DNA of 64,000 nucleotides from Marinobacter qingdaonensis (lineage in GTDB: Bacteria > Pseudomonadota > Gammaproteobacteria > Pseudomonadales > Oleiphilaceae). Made by a program: the position numbers and the translations under genes. Positions within the stretch are counted from its first letter, which is position 1, and each line of letters begins with the position of its first letter. The stretch is taken from positions 1,612,001 to 1,676,000 of the forward strand of contig NZ_JAYDCJ010000003.1 in NCBI RefSeq assembly GCF_034555935.1, written 5' to 3'. Shown here in pieces: positions 27,683 through 35,793 of this stretch. Under the pieces are notes generated by a model. The model saw only the letters and a list, made by a program, of their open reading frames with translations, was not told where the DNA came from and did no database searches.

Positions 27683-28267
27683 TCACACCGCCTTTTTGTA
27701 CAGCGAGCGGACCGGCTTGGCGAACACCTGGCGCACCATGGGCTCGAAGTAGGACAGCGGCAGGGTCTCGGCCGCCGGATCAAAGGCCGGCGAGTCGTAC
27801 TTGCTGACAAACTCAATGGTACGCATGAAGTGCGGGTGGTCCTTGTAGTTGTCCCGCAGGTGGCGGTCCATGCCCAGGTAATGAAAGAAATAGTAGCCCT
27901 GGAAGATGGCGTGGTGCTTGACCATCCAGTGGTTGGCTTCGCTCACGAAGGGCTCCAGCAGCACCGCCGCCACGTCGGCGTGGTTGTAGGAGCCGAGGGT
28001 ATCGCCGATGTCGTGCAGCAGCGCGCACACCACGTACTCGTCGTCCTTGCCGTCCCGGTGGGCCAGGGTGGCGGTTTGCAGGCAGTGGGTCAGGCGGTCC
28101 ACCGGGAAGCCGCCAAAATCGCCCTCCAGCAGCATCAGGTGATCGAGAATCCGGTCCGGCAGGGCCTTGGCGAAATCCCCGAACGAGCGGGCGATGGTCT
28201 GCCAGTCTTCGGCGGTGCCGTTCTTCATGTGGGTAAAGCTGGCTTTGGGTGCGGTTACATCGTTCAT
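27683..28267 (-). CDS. HD-domain protein, PhnZ/TmpB-like
   Basis: This 194-residue cytoplasmic protein has an HD metal site: His61 in the THCLQTATLA helix, His85-Asp86 in LLHDIGD, His96, His118/His119 and Asp158. That six-ligand arrangement, with the H-x-LQ-x-A helix, resembles diiron oxygenases of the PhnZ/TmpB group rather than plain phosphohydrolases. ATG 28267 has AAGGAGC 7 bp upstream. It lies 13 bp after a class II aldolase gene, so the two probably act in one pathway. Substrate unknown; a phosphohydrolase role remains possible. Confidence 0.75.
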   Translation of the reverse strand: MNDVTAPKASFTHMKNGTAEDWQTIARSFGDFAKALPDRILDHLMLLEGDFGGFPVDRLTHCLQTATLAHRDGKDDEYVVCALLHDIGDTLGSYNHADVAAVLLEPFVSEANHWMVKHHAIFQGYYFFHYLGMDRHLRDNYKDHPHFMRTIEFVSKYDSPAFDPAAETLPLSYFEPMVRQVFAKPVRSLYKKAV

Positions 28268-28280
28268 GGCGGTCGCTCCT

Positions 28281-29051
28281 TCAGTCCCGGAAGCCCGGGT
28301 TGACCCGGTCAAGTTTGCGCAGCAGGCCCGGCCAGGCCAGTTTGCCACCCATGCCGCGGGTGACCTGCTCCGATTGCTGGCGGATGGTGTCGACAATGCC
28401 GTCGGGAATCGGTGTCATCGCCCGGTTGCCGGCCAGCGCCTGGATCTGCACCTCGCACGCCTTCTGCAGGATGTACATGCCCAGGAAGGCGTCGGCGATG
28501 CTGCCGCCGGTGGTGAGCAGGCCATGGTTGCGCAGGATCATGAAGTTGTTGCTGCCCAGGTCCTTCTGCAACCGGGCTTTCTCGTCCTCACGCAGGGCCA
28601 CGCCCTCGTAGTCGTGGTAGGCCAGGTTGGACAGCGGGAACAGGCTCTGCTGGGACAGTGGCAGCAGGCCATCCTGCTGGGCCGACACCGCCACCCCGGC
28701 GGTGGTGTGGGTGTGCATGACGCACAGGGCGTCTTCGCGCACGGCGTGGATGGCGCTGTGAATGGTGAAGCCCGCCGGGTTGATGTCGAAATCGTCCGGG
28801 TTCAGCTTGTTGCCGTCCTGGTCCACGCGCACCAGGCTCGAGGCGGTGATTTCCTCGAACATCATGCCGTAGGGGTTGATCAGGAAATGGTGCTCGTCGC
28901 CGGGAATGCGCGCCGACAGGTGGGTGAAAATCAGGTCGTCCCAGCCGTACAGGGCAATCAGGCGGTACGCCGCGGCCAGGTCGACCCGAAGTTGCCATTC
29001 CTCGGCACTGACGTCCTCTTTCTTGGAGGGTATTGCGATACGCTCAGACAT
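28281..29051 (-). CDS. Class II aldolase/adducin family protein
   Basis: This 256-residue zinc-dependent aldolase-like protein carries THLSARIPGDEHHFLINPYG and MHTHTTAGVAVS, whose His residues bind zinc, with RNHGLLTTG further on. The family includes fuculose-1-phosphate aldolase, sugar epimerases and decarboxylases. I prefer ATG 29051 with GAGAGG upstream; an in-frame ATG at 29084 has no better ribosome site. It heads a short operon with the HD-domain gene, divergent from a Crp/Fnr regulator. Confidence 0.87.
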   Translation of the reverse strand: MSERIAIPSKKEDVSAEEWQLRVDLAAAYRLIALYGWDDLIFTHLSARIPGDEHHFLINPYGMMFEEITASSLVRVDQDGNKLNPDDFDINPAGFTIHSAIHAVREDALCVMHTHTTAGVAVSAQQDGLLPLSQQSLFPLSNLAYHDYEGVALREDEKARLQKDLGSNNFMILRNHGLLTTGGSIADAFLGMYILQKACEVQIQALAGNRAMTPIPDGIVDTIRQQSEQVTRGMGGKLAWPGLLRKLDRVNPGFRD

Positions 29052-29131
29052 CGGTGGCCTCTCTTGTGGTTGTTGTCGTGTCATGGGTGAGCTCCGGGGT
29101 CAGTGTAGGCAGTTGGACGAGCACAAGACTG

Positions 29132-29150
29132 TCAAATGAATTACATTTGA
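29132..29150. promoter_or_regulatory. Perfect palindrome, candidate operator
   Basis: TCAAATG (29132-29138), AATTA, CATTTGA (29144-29150) is a perfect 7-bp inverted repeat with a 5-bp spacer. It lies between the divergent Crp/Fnr and class II aldolase genes, about 35 bp before the former. It has the size expected of a Crp/Fnr-family operator, but not the usual Crp or Fnr half-site. Confidence 0.6.
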
Positions 29151-29185
29151 GGTCGGATCATTCGCGACAGCCAGGGAGCGCCGTC

Positions 29186-29881
29186 ATGTCGGAACTGAAA
29201 AAAGTACTGCGTGCCTGCCCGCTGCTCGGCGGCCTGCCCGACGCCGGCTTTGCCGAAGCCGAGGACCTGGCGCGCTGGCGCAGTTTTCACGCGGGCGAGG
29301 GCATCTACGACAAGGGCTCCATGCAGTCGTCCCTGTGCGTCATTGCCGAGGGCACGGTGCGCATCAGTTCGGTCAATGCCGAGGGTCGGGAGGCAACCCT
29401 GATCATCTTCGGCCCCGGCGCCTGGTTCGGGGATACCGTGTTTTCTCCCGGCACCCCGCGGGTCTACGGCGCCACCGCCCACGACGCGGCCCGCATTGCC
29501 GAACTGCCGGGCGAGGGCTTTCGCAAGCTGTTGGCGCGCTATCCCCAGGCCTACCCGGTGGCCCTGGATCTGCTGAGCCGACGGCTCTGGTCGGCCATGT
29601 CGATCATCGCCGACGACGCCCTGCGCGGCATCGAGGCCCGGGTGGGCCGTCGCCTGCTGTTCCTGGCCCAGATCCAGGGCCACGGCGACGCCCGGGACCG
29701 TCCGGTCACCTTCCGGCTGACCCGGGAGCACATCGGCAACATGATGGGCATGACCCGCCAGGGGGTGCACCGGGTGATTAAAACCTTGGAGCGCGAGGGT
29801 CTGCTTAAGTTGGACTATGGGCGTATTACGGTAATCAGTCCGAAGGCTCTGAACGTGTATCTCGAGGCGCTGCCAGATTGA
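29186..29881 (+). CDS. Crp/Fnr family transcriptional regulator
   Basis: This 231-residue regulator has a cyclic-nucleotide-type beta-roll (about 10-125; ESFHAGEG-like start and GPGAWFGDTVFSPG) and a C-terminal winged helix. LTREHIGNMMGMTRQGVHRVIKTLEREGLL is the recognition region. No N-terminal Cys cluster is present, so it is not an Fe-S oxygen sensor. ATG 29186 follows AGGGAG. It is divergent from the aldolase-HD genes. The effector is unknown. Confidence 0.9.
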   Translation: MSELKKVLRACPLLGGLPDAGFAEAEDLARWRSFHAGEGIYDKGSMQSSLCVIAEGTVRISSVNAEGREATLIIFGPGAWFGDTVFSPGTPRVYGATAHDAARIAELPGEGFRKLLARYPQAYPVALDLLSRRLWSAMSIIADDALRGIEARVGRRLLFLAQIQGHGDARDRPVTFRLTREHIGNMMGMTRQGVHRVIKTLEREGLLKLDYGRITVISPKALNVYLEALPD

Positions 29882-29895
29882 CAAGGCCACAAGTG

Positions 29896-29925
29896 CGGGG
29901 ACGAAAGGCAGAGCTCCCGTCCCCG
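29896..29925 (+). terminator. Hairpin after Crp/Fnr gene
   Basis: CGGGGACG (29896-29903) pairs with CGTCCCCG (29918-29925) around a 14-nt loop. No strong T tract follows. It lies between convergent genes and may serve both. Confidence 0.45.
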
Positions 29926-29931
29926 GAGAGG

Positions 29932-30468
29932 CTATTTGGAATCCATGGTCACCGGGACCATGATGTGGGCATAGTCGGTGCCTTTCCACATGACGTAGGG
30001 GCCACCGTTCTGAGGGTCGGTGGGCAGTGAGTTCAACAGGTCGGAATTCGGGACGATGATCATCAGGTGTGGTCCTTCTTCAACCCACTCGTTATCGTCC
30101 GTCTTGCCTTCTGCGTAGGGGTCAACGTTGCTGGCTCCGGCGTCGCCAGCAAGCATGTAAGCAATGCCCAGATCTGATGGTGTGTGGGGTTGCTTGTTGA
30201 TCCAAGCGTTCGCCCATTGTTGCCACGGTCCGTCCAGGCACATGGGCGCGGTGCCCTGCAGGGTTGGTGGGGTAGGATAGCAAACATAACTACCGTCACC
30301 TTCTTGCAGAATATTGTTGTTCCAGTCCATGACTGTCGCCTTGTCGCGCATCGAGATTGGTGCAGCGCTCAGGGCGTCCGCAATCAGCTCACTGTGTTCG
30401 TCCGATACGGCGTGTCCGGCAGCGATAACCAGTGCAAGGAGAGGAAACAGTTGCTTGAACGTTTTCAT
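29932..30468 (-). CDS. Predicted secreted protein of unknown function
   Basis: This 178-residue protein has a signal peptide (MKTFKQLFPLLALVIAAGHA) and then a mature region beginning near VSDEHSELIADAL. WANAWIN, IAYMLAGDAGASNVDPYAEG and a repeated VDPYAEG-like acid-rich middle are visible; the C-terminal part VMWKGTDYAHIMVPV is beta-like. I do not recognise the family. Base composition is less GC-rich than the flanks, hinting at a different history. ATG 30468 has GAGG about 9 bp upstream. Confidence 0.7.
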   Translation of the reverse strand: MKTFKQLFPLLALVIAAGHAVSDEHSELIADALSAAPISMRDKATVMDWNNNILQEGDGSYVCYPTPPTLQGTAPMCLDGPWQQWANAWINKQPHTPSDLGIAYMLAGDAGASNVDPYAEGKTDDNEWVEEGPHLMIIVPNSDLLNSLPTDPQNGGPYVMWKGTDYAHIMVPVTMDSK

Positions 30469-30642
30469 GGTGTGATCCTCGTATGGTTGTGATTCAGCAC
30501 TGCTCAATGAAAGTATGGGCAATTCGTAAAAAACGCGTAGTAACAATGACTTCTTAACCAATAGCGGTCAGCCTCATACGCTATAAGGGCTGTTTGCCAG
30601 GCGAGGCCGTGCTGTTACCCACCTCTCGAAAGGCTGCTTGTT

Positions 30643-31275
30643 TTGTTGTCACTGAACTGGTCCCTGCTATCCGTCTTCATTCCCACCTTCTTCGTGGTTT
30701 CAATTACTCCAGGTATGTGCATGACCCTGGCGCTGTCCATGGGCATCACCATCGGCGTGCGCCGGGCCTTGTGGATGATGGTGGGAGAGCTGGTCGGAGT
30801 GGCCGTAGTGGCGACATCGGCGGCCATCGGGGTGGCCACTTTCATGCTCAAGTACCCGACCGCGTTTGCGGTGTTCAAGTACGCCGGTGGTGCCTACCTG
30901 GTGTGGTTGGGCATCCAGATGTGGCGCTCCCGCGGCAAGATGGCCATGCCCGAGAACGAAGACCCGGCGGCGCTCCAGGCCTCGGCCGGCCAGCTGGCCA
31001 CCCAGGGCTTTGTCACCGCCATCGCCAATCCCAAGGGCTGGGCCTTTTTCGTGGCGCTGCTGCCGCCGTTTATCGATAGCCAGTTGCCCATGGCGCCGCA
31101 GCTGACCGCACTGATCCTGATCATCCTGGCGCTGGAATTCCTGTGCCTGCAGCTGTACGCCCACGGCGGCAAGGGCTTGCGCAAGCTGCTGCGCCAGGGC
31201 GGCGGGGTGCGTACGGTCAACCGGGTGGCCGGTAGCCTGATGATGCTGGTGGGGGTCTGGCTGGCGGTCGGCTGA
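30643..31275 (+). CDS. LysE family transporter
   Basis: This 210-residue inner-membrane protein has about six hydrophobic helices. The N-terminal helix has SITPGMCMTLALSMG, the LysE signature, and GFVTAIANPKGWAFFVALLPPFID follows. Members export amino acids such as lysine, threonine or homoserine. The start appears to be TTG 30643, with GAAAGG about 9 bp upstream. The gene ends 7 bp before the convergent lytic transglycosylase gene. Confidence 0.87.
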   Translation: MLSLNWSLLSVFIPTFFVVSITPGMCMTLALSMGITIGVRRALWMMVGELVGVAVVATSAAIGVATFMLKYPTAFAVFKYAGGAYLVWLGIQMWRSRGKMAMPENEDPAALQASAGQLATQGFVTAIANPKGWAFFVALLPPFIDSQLPMAPQLTALILIILALEFLCLQLYAHGGKGLRKLLRQGGGVRTVNRVAGSLMMLVGVWLAVG

Positions 31276-31282
31276 TCGCGAC

Positions 31283-31993
31283 CTAGTTGGCCGCGTAGCG
31301 CTCGTGCAGGATGCCAACCCGATGCACGTAGGCCTTGGTCTCGGCATAGGGCGGCACGCCACGGTAGCGGGTCACGGCGCCGGGACCGGCGTTGTAGGCG
31401 GCGGTGGCCAGCCGGACATCGCCGTCAAACCGCTGCAGCATCTTGGCCAGGTAGGTGACGCCGCCGCGGATGTTCTGTTCCGCCACCAGAGCGTTTTCCA
31501 CCCCCAGCTCCCGGGCCGTGCCCGGCATCAACTGCATCAGACCCTGGGCACCGACCGGTGACAGCGCCTTCTCATTGAACGCCGATTCGGCGTGAATCAC
31601 CGCCCGGACCAGGGCCGGATCGACGCCGTATTCCCGGGCGATGGTGCGGATCTCGTTGCGATAGGGGTGGGTGAACAGCGGCGTCTTACGCCAGTCGACG
31701 CTGGAGTTCGGATCGCAGGCGTAGCAATGGAACCGGATCACATCAAATTCGGCCCCCGCCGGGCGGACGCTGCTGTAGGCGACCACGCCGTTGTCATCGG
31801 TGTAGCGGTAGACGGTGTCGTTGCCGCTGGAGGCGCGGGGCTGTTTGGCGTTGACGTTGGTGAATTCGACCGTGCCATCCGGATGGACGATGCGTTGCAC
31901 ACCCTGGGCGCTGGCCTGGCCGGCACTGGTCAGGGTCAAAGCGGTGGCGAGCGCAACAACGGCTAGGGCAGTGGGTGTCTGGCCTGGTCTCAT
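31283..31993 (-). CDS. Lytic transglycosylase, SLT domain, with DUF4124-like N-terminus
   Basis: This 236-residue exported murein hydrolase has a signal peptide (to about residue 29, ASA), a short DUF4124-like segment (PDGTVEFTNVNAKQP) and an SLT domain from about 110. Glu136 in VIHAESAFN is the catalytic acid. SPVGAQGLMQLMPGTARELG and ATAAYNAGPGAVTRYRGVPPYAETKAYV are the family signatures. It cleaves peptidoglycan to 1,6-anhydromuropeptides in the periplasm. A TATAAT-like -10 lies upstream at 32059-32054. Confidence 0.92.
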   Translation of the reverse strand: MRPGQTPTALAVVALATALTLTSAGQASAQGVQRIVHPDGTVEFTNVNAKQPRASSGNDTVYRYTDDNGVVAYSSVRPAGAEFDVIRFHCYACDPNSSVDWRKTPLFTHPYRNEIRTIAREYGVDPALVRAVIHAESAFNEKALSPVGAQGLMQLMPGTARELGVENALVAEQNIRGGVTYLAKMLQRFDGDVRLATAAYNAGPGAVTRYRGVPPYAETKAYVHRVGILHERYAAN

Positions 31994-32053
31994 GCGATAT
32001 CCGTGCGGTTCCGGTCAACGTCCAGAGATCGGTTGGCAATCCCTGCTGCCCTG

Positions 32054-32059
32054 ATTATA
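32054..32059 (-). promoter_or_regulatory. Candidate -10 element of the lytic transglycosylase gene
   Basis: Read on the minus strand, 32059-32054 is TATAAT, about 60 bp upstream of the gene start. The matching -35 (TTTCAA, 16-bp spacing) is weak. Confidence 0.4.
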
Positions 32060-32104
32060 GTGCTTTACCAGGTCATTGAAACCGCACGAATTGTTGGAGA
32101 ACCG

Positions 32105-32563
32105 TTACTGTTCCAGTACTGCCGGCCAGTTCTCATTCGCCAGTCGGATGAAATTGTCGCGGTCGGCCAGCCAGCGGTCCTGCACGTCCTGGTTGTAGTT
32201 CAGGTACAGCTTGCCGTCCTTCACGGTCCAGTGTTTCGGGTCGCCCTTGGCCAGGTAGCCCTGGCTCACCGCCCAGGCGCAATAGCCGCCGTAGACCGGG
32301 GCGTAGGCGGCCGGGTCGGCCCCGAACTTGGCCTTGTTCTCGGCGCTGGCAAAGCGCCAGTTTACCCCCAGGTATTCGACGGTGTGGCTGGACGAGCCCT
32401 TGGTGGCCTCTCCCGCGTCAAAGTAACTCACCACGTCGTAACCGCCCGCTCCGGTGTTCGACAGCAGACCGGTGTACACCGGGTCTTCGGCGGCCTGGGC
32501 CAGACCGGAGACGATAATCAGCAGAGCTGACAGCAAGGTGGAGAGTGCTACGGATCGAATCAT
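32105..32563 (-). CDS. YHS domain-containing secreted protein
   Basis: This 152-residue protein has a signal peptide (MIRSVALSTLLSALLIIVSG to AQA) and then a YHS domain: GAGGYDVVSYFDAGEATKGSS in outline, with YLGVNWRFASAENKAKFGADPAAYAPVYGGYCAWAVSQG giving the metal-associated Cys region. ATG 32563 has GAGGAAA about 8 bp upstream; the longer open frame to 33115 is a frame shadow of the convergent gene. Such proteins are associated with copper or haem, but function is unproven. Confidence 0.83.
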   Translation of the reverse strand: MIRSVALSTLLSALLIIVSGLAQAAEDPVYTGLLSNTGAGGYDVVSYFDAGEATKGSSSHTVEYLGVNWRFASAENKAKFGADPAAYAPVYGGYCAWAVSQGYLAKGDPKHWTVKDGKLYLNYNQDVQDRWLADRDNFIRLANENWPAVLEQ

Positions 32564-32653
32564 GGCGTTTTCCTCATGGGTGTCGGTATAGTCTTCAGAC
32601 AAGCCGCGATCGCGGTTGTTACAGCAGGCCCAGACAAATTCTCCGGAGTGCCC

Positions 32654-33169
32654 ATGACAACACTGAATCCCGACCAGAACCTGGTGCTCATCGGCATGCC
32701 CGGCAGCGGCAAGAGCACCGTCGGCGTTCTGCTGGCCAAGCGCCTGGGCATGGGGTTTGTCGATACCGACCTGCTGATCCAGGAGCAGGCGGGACGCACC
32801 CTGCAGGACATCGTCGACCAGGACGGCTACCAGGCCCTGCGCCAGATCGAGGAGCAGGTGCTGCTGGCCCTGGACGTGCAGCACCAGATCATCAGCACCG
32901 GCGGCAGTGCGGTCTACAGTGCCGCCGCCATGGCGCACCTGAAAGCGAACAGTCGCGTGGTGTTTCTGGACATCCCCCTGCCTCTGGTGATCGAGCGCAT
33001 TGGCGATTACAGCGCCCGGGGCATTTCCCGGCGGCCCGACCAGTCCCTCGACCAGCTGTTCGAGGAACGCTATCAGCTCTACACCCGTTACGCCGATCTG
33101 ACCGTGAGCGGGCAAGGCCGGAATCAGGATGAGGTCTGCGAGGCGGTGGTTCAGGGCCTCGGGGCCTGA
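32654..33169 (+). CDS. Shikimate kinase-like P-loop kinase
   Basis: This 171-residue kinase has a Walker A GMPGSGKS (14-21) and Asp37/Asp39 (VDTDL), as in AroK. The segment STGGSAVYS stands where shikimate kinase usually has a GGG motif. RRPDQSLDQLFEERYQLY is the lid and downstream helix. The GGG-to-GGS change and lack of an aroB neighbour make shikimate only the likely substrate, so I give no gene symbol. ATG 32654 follows CGGAG by 5 bp. Confidence 0.78.
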   Translation: MTTLNPDQNLVLIGMPGSGKSTVGVLLAKRLGMGFVDTDLLIQEQAGRTLQDIVDQDGYQALRQIEEQVLLALDVQHQIISTGGSAVYSAAAMAHLKANSRVVFLDIPLPLVIERIGDYSARGISRRPDQSLDQLFEERYQLYTRYADLTVSGQGRNQDEVCEAVVQGLGA

Positions 33170-33174
33170 CGCAT

Positions 33175-33190
33175 TCGGTAGAATTACCGA
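33175..33190. promoter_or_regulatory. Inverted repeat upstream of BCCT transporter
   Basis: TCGGTA (33175-33180) and TACCGA (33185-33190) are perfect 6-bp arms with a 4-bp spacer, lying 60 bp before the BCCT start. A second small stem (GGGT, ACCC) sits downstream. It may be an operator; no T tract supports a terminator. Confidence 0.4.
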
Positions 33191-33249
33191 TACAAACGAC
33201 AGGTTTGCGTCAGTAGGGTTCGCGACCCATTCAAAAACTGGCGAGTTTC

Positions 33250-34812
33250 ATGTCTTCTAGTAGTACTGCGCTTCCCGTTAACAACACCACTGGTTTGCAG
33301 CGACTGGGTGACCCGGTCGTGCTGTCGTTGACCATGGGGTTCATCCTGCTGTTCGTGGGCTGGTCCCTGAATGACGCCGAGGGCCTGGCGTCGGTGATAG
33401 GCGCGGGCTTTGGCTGGACGGCCAAGTACCTCGGGTCGTTTTTCCAGTTGCTGTTGCTGGCAACCTTTTTCATTGCCCTGGGCGTGGCGTTCAGCCGCTC
33501 GGCCCAGGCCCGGCTGGGTGGCCGTACCGAGCCGGAGATCGGCACCTTCCGCTGGCTGTCGATGATCCTCTGCACCCTGCTGGCCGGCGGCGGTGTCTTC
33601 TTCGCCGCCGGTGAGCCGGTCTACCATTTCGTGGTGTCGCCACCGGTGTTCACCGCCGAAGCCGGAACCGCCGAGGCGGTGGCGCCGGCCATGGCCCAGT
33701 CCTTCATGCACTGGGGCTTTCTGGCCTGGGCCGTGCTCGGCTCACTGACCGCACTGGTACTGGCGCACGCCCATTACGTTCAGGGCAAGCCGCTGCAGCC
33801 GCGCACCCTGCTGTACCCGGTACTGGGTGAGCGGGTGATGCAGGGCTGGTTTGGCGGCCTGGTCGACGCCCTGTGCGTGATTGCCGTGGTGGCCGGCACT
33901 GTCGGTCCGATCGGCTTTCTGGCGACCCAGATGAGCTTCGGCCTGCACGAACTGTTCGGCATTGCCGACGACTACTCCACCCAGCTGACCATCCTGGTCC
34001 TGCTGGCGGGTGTCTACATGGCGTCCGCGGTCAGCGGCCTGCACCGGGGCATCCAGTTGCTGAGCCGGTTCAACGTGATCCTGGCGCTGGTGATCGCGGC
34101 GGTGATTTTCATCTTCGGCCCGACCCTGTTCCTGACCAACACCTACCTGTCGTCCGTGGGTGAGTACCTGACCTCGTTCTTCGCGATGTCGACGGTCACC
34201 GCCGAGACGGCGCCGGACTGGTGGATGAAGTGGTGGACGGTGTTCTTCTTCGCCTGGTTCATCGGCTACACCCCGCTGATGTCCATCTTCGTGGCGCGCA
34301 TTTCCCGCGGCCGGACCATCCGGCAGACCATCCTGGCGGTGGCGGTGCTGGCGCCGGTGGCCACCTCCATCTGGTTCACCCTGCTGGGTGGCTCGGGGAT
34401 CTACCATCAGCTGGCGGGGACTTTTGATCTGACCGAGGCGCTCAATGGCTTCTCCTTCGATGTCGCGACCCTGACCGTGGCCGAGGCGCTGCCGGGTGGC
34501 ACCCTGATGGCGGCTGCCATCCTGCTGCTCACCACCATCTTCGTGGCCACCACCGGGGATTCCATGAGCTACGCCATCGCCACCGTCGGTGCCGGCCATG
34601 ATGAGCCGCATTATCTGGTACGGGCGTTCTGGGGCGGTGCCATGGCGGTCATGGCGGCGATTCTGTTGTACATGGGGGCAGGGCAGATCGGTGTGCTGCA
34701 GCAGTTCATCGTGCTCACCGCCATTCCGGTGTCGCTGATTATCCTGCCGTCCCTGTGGACCGGACCGAAAGCGGCCAGGGCCATGGCCCGGGCACAGGGA
34801 GTGAACCTCTAA
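33250..34812 (+). CDS. BCCT family transporter (betaine/choline/carnitine type)
   Basis: This inner-membrane carrier of 520 residues has about 12 helices and imports osmolytes or quaternary-amine compounds with Na+ or H+. AAGEPVYHFVVSPP and the hallmark WWMKWWTVFFFAWFIGYTP, followed by MSIFVARISRGRTIRQ, are visible. The terminal regions are short, so stretch-sensitive tails are not obvious. It starts at ATG 33250. The nearby inverted repeat may regulate it. The exact solute is unknown. Confidence 0.92.
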   Translation: MSSSSTALPVNNTTGLQRLGDPVVLSLTMGFILLFVGWSLNDAEGLASVIGAGFGWTAKYLGSFFQLLLLATFFIALGVAFSRSAQARLGGRTEPEIGTFRWLSMILCTLLAGGGVFFAAGEPVYHFVVSPPVFTAEAGTAEAVAPAMAQSFMHWGFLAWAVLGSLTALVLAHAHYVQGKPLQPRTLLYPVLGERVMQGWFGGLVDALCVIAVVAGTVGPIGFLATQMSFGLHELFGIADDYSTQLTILVLLAGVYMASAVSGLHRGIQLLSRFNVILALVIAAVIFIFGPTLFLTNTYLSSVGEYLTSFFAMSTVTAETAPDWWMKWWTVFFFAWFIGYTPLMSIFVARISRGRTIRQTILAVAVLAPVATSIWFTLLGGSGIYHQLAGTFDLTEALNGFSFDVATLTVAEALPGGTLMAAAILLLTTIFVATTGDSMSYAIATVGAGHDEPHYLVRAFWGGAMAVMAAILLYMGAGQIGVLQQFIVLTAIPVSLIILPSLWTGPKAARAMARAQGVNL

Positions 34813-34857
34813 GTGATGGGGTAGGACATTAACTTCGTCCCGTGGCCGGCGACGGCC

Positions 34858-35034
34858 CTATACCTTGGGGCCCCGGCCGCGGACGACGTTGACCACCACA
34901 GAAACCACCAGCAGCACCAGAAAGATGAAGAACAGAATCTTGGCAATCTCTGTTGCTGCGCCAGCGATACCGCCGAAACCCAGAACACCGGCAATGATCG
35001 CGATGATCAGGCAAACCACGGACCAATAGAGCAT
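34858..35034 (-). CDS. DUF1328 small membrane protein (YtjA-like)
   Basis: This 58-residue protein has two hydrophobic helices, [20 protein letters not shown] and [20 protein letters not shown], with a short G/A-rich linker. This is the DUF1328 pattern. ATG 35034 has GGAAGG upstream; the longer frame to 35067 is less likely. Function unknown; it is a stress-related family in some bacteria. Confidence 0.8.
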   Translation of the reverse strand: MLYWSVVCLIIAIIAGVLGFGGIAGAATEIAKILFFIFLVLLVVSVVVNVVRGRGPKV

Positions 35035-35087
35035 TTCCTTCCCTCCCTTTGTGGATCCGTCTTTCACTTTAGCACAGCGTTAAAAGC

Positions 35088-35732
35088 TCACGGTTCGGCG
35101 GCAATCTCCCGGAAAGCGCTGACCAGCGTGTCGGGCTCCTGGGCACCGGAAATCAGGTACTTCTGGTTGACGATGTACGCGGGCACGGCCGAGACGCCGG
35201 CCTGCTGATAGCGCGCCTCGTCCTCACGCACGGTGTCGGCGTAGCGGTCGGTGGCCAGCACCGCCCGGGCTGCCTCGCCATCCAGGCCGATGCTCTCGAC
35301 GCAGGCCACCAGCACCCCGGGATCGGTGATGTTCTCGGCGCGGCCAAAGTAGGCGTCAAAGCAGGCCTGTTTCATCTCGGTCTGCTTGCCCTGTTCCCCG
35401 GCCCACTTCACCAGGCGGTGGGCGTCAAAGGTGTTGCGGGTGTGGCGTTCCTGCAGCTTGTCGAAGTTCAGCCCGAGGTCCCGGGCAATCTCCATCATCT
35501 GGGCCTGGTTGGTCTGCATTTCCGCCTCACTGCGGCCGTACTTGCGGGCCAGTGCCGGCAGGATCGGCTCGCCGTCCCCGGACGGGTCGGGGTTGAGCTC
35601 GAAGGCGTGCCATTCGACCCTGAAGTCCATTTCCGGCGCCAGTTCGGCGATCGCCTTTTCCAGGCGGGCATAGCCGATGGCGCACCAGGGGCAGGCGATG
35701 TCGGAAACAATGTCGATCTGAACAGTGGTCAT
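35088..35732 (-). CDS. DsbA-like oxidoreductase, FrnE family
   Basis: This 214-residue cytoplasmic thioredoxin-fold protein has the redox pair Cys14-Pro-Trp-Cys17 in SDIACPWC and the insertion of helical domain typical of FrnE (RHTRNTFDAHRLVKWA). VSAVPAYIVNQKYLISGAQ carries the cis-Pro loop. No signal peptide is present, so it is not the periplasmic DsbA. Family members act in stress tolerance or polyketide biosynthesis. Confidence 0.9.
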   Translation of the reverse strand: MTTVQIDIVSDIACPWCAIGYARLEKAIAELAPEMDFRVEWHAFELNPDPSGDGEPILPALARKYGRSEAEMQTNQAQMMEIARDLGLNFDKLQERHTRNTFDAHRLVKWAGEQGKQTEMKQACFDAYFGRAENITDPGVLVACVESIGLDGEAARAVLATDRYADTVREDEARYQQAGVSAVPAYIVNQKYLISGAQEPDTLVSAFREIAAEP

Positions 35733-35793
35733 GGGGACTCCCGGTAACAGGTGGTGATTTCAGGGTACCGGAAAATGGATCGCCCTGTCGTGG

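Noticed and set aside
32105..33115. Extended N-terminus of the YHS protein to 33115
   Set aside because: The extension lies antisense to the shikimate-kinase-like gene, whereas ATG 32563 has a ribosome site and signal peptide.
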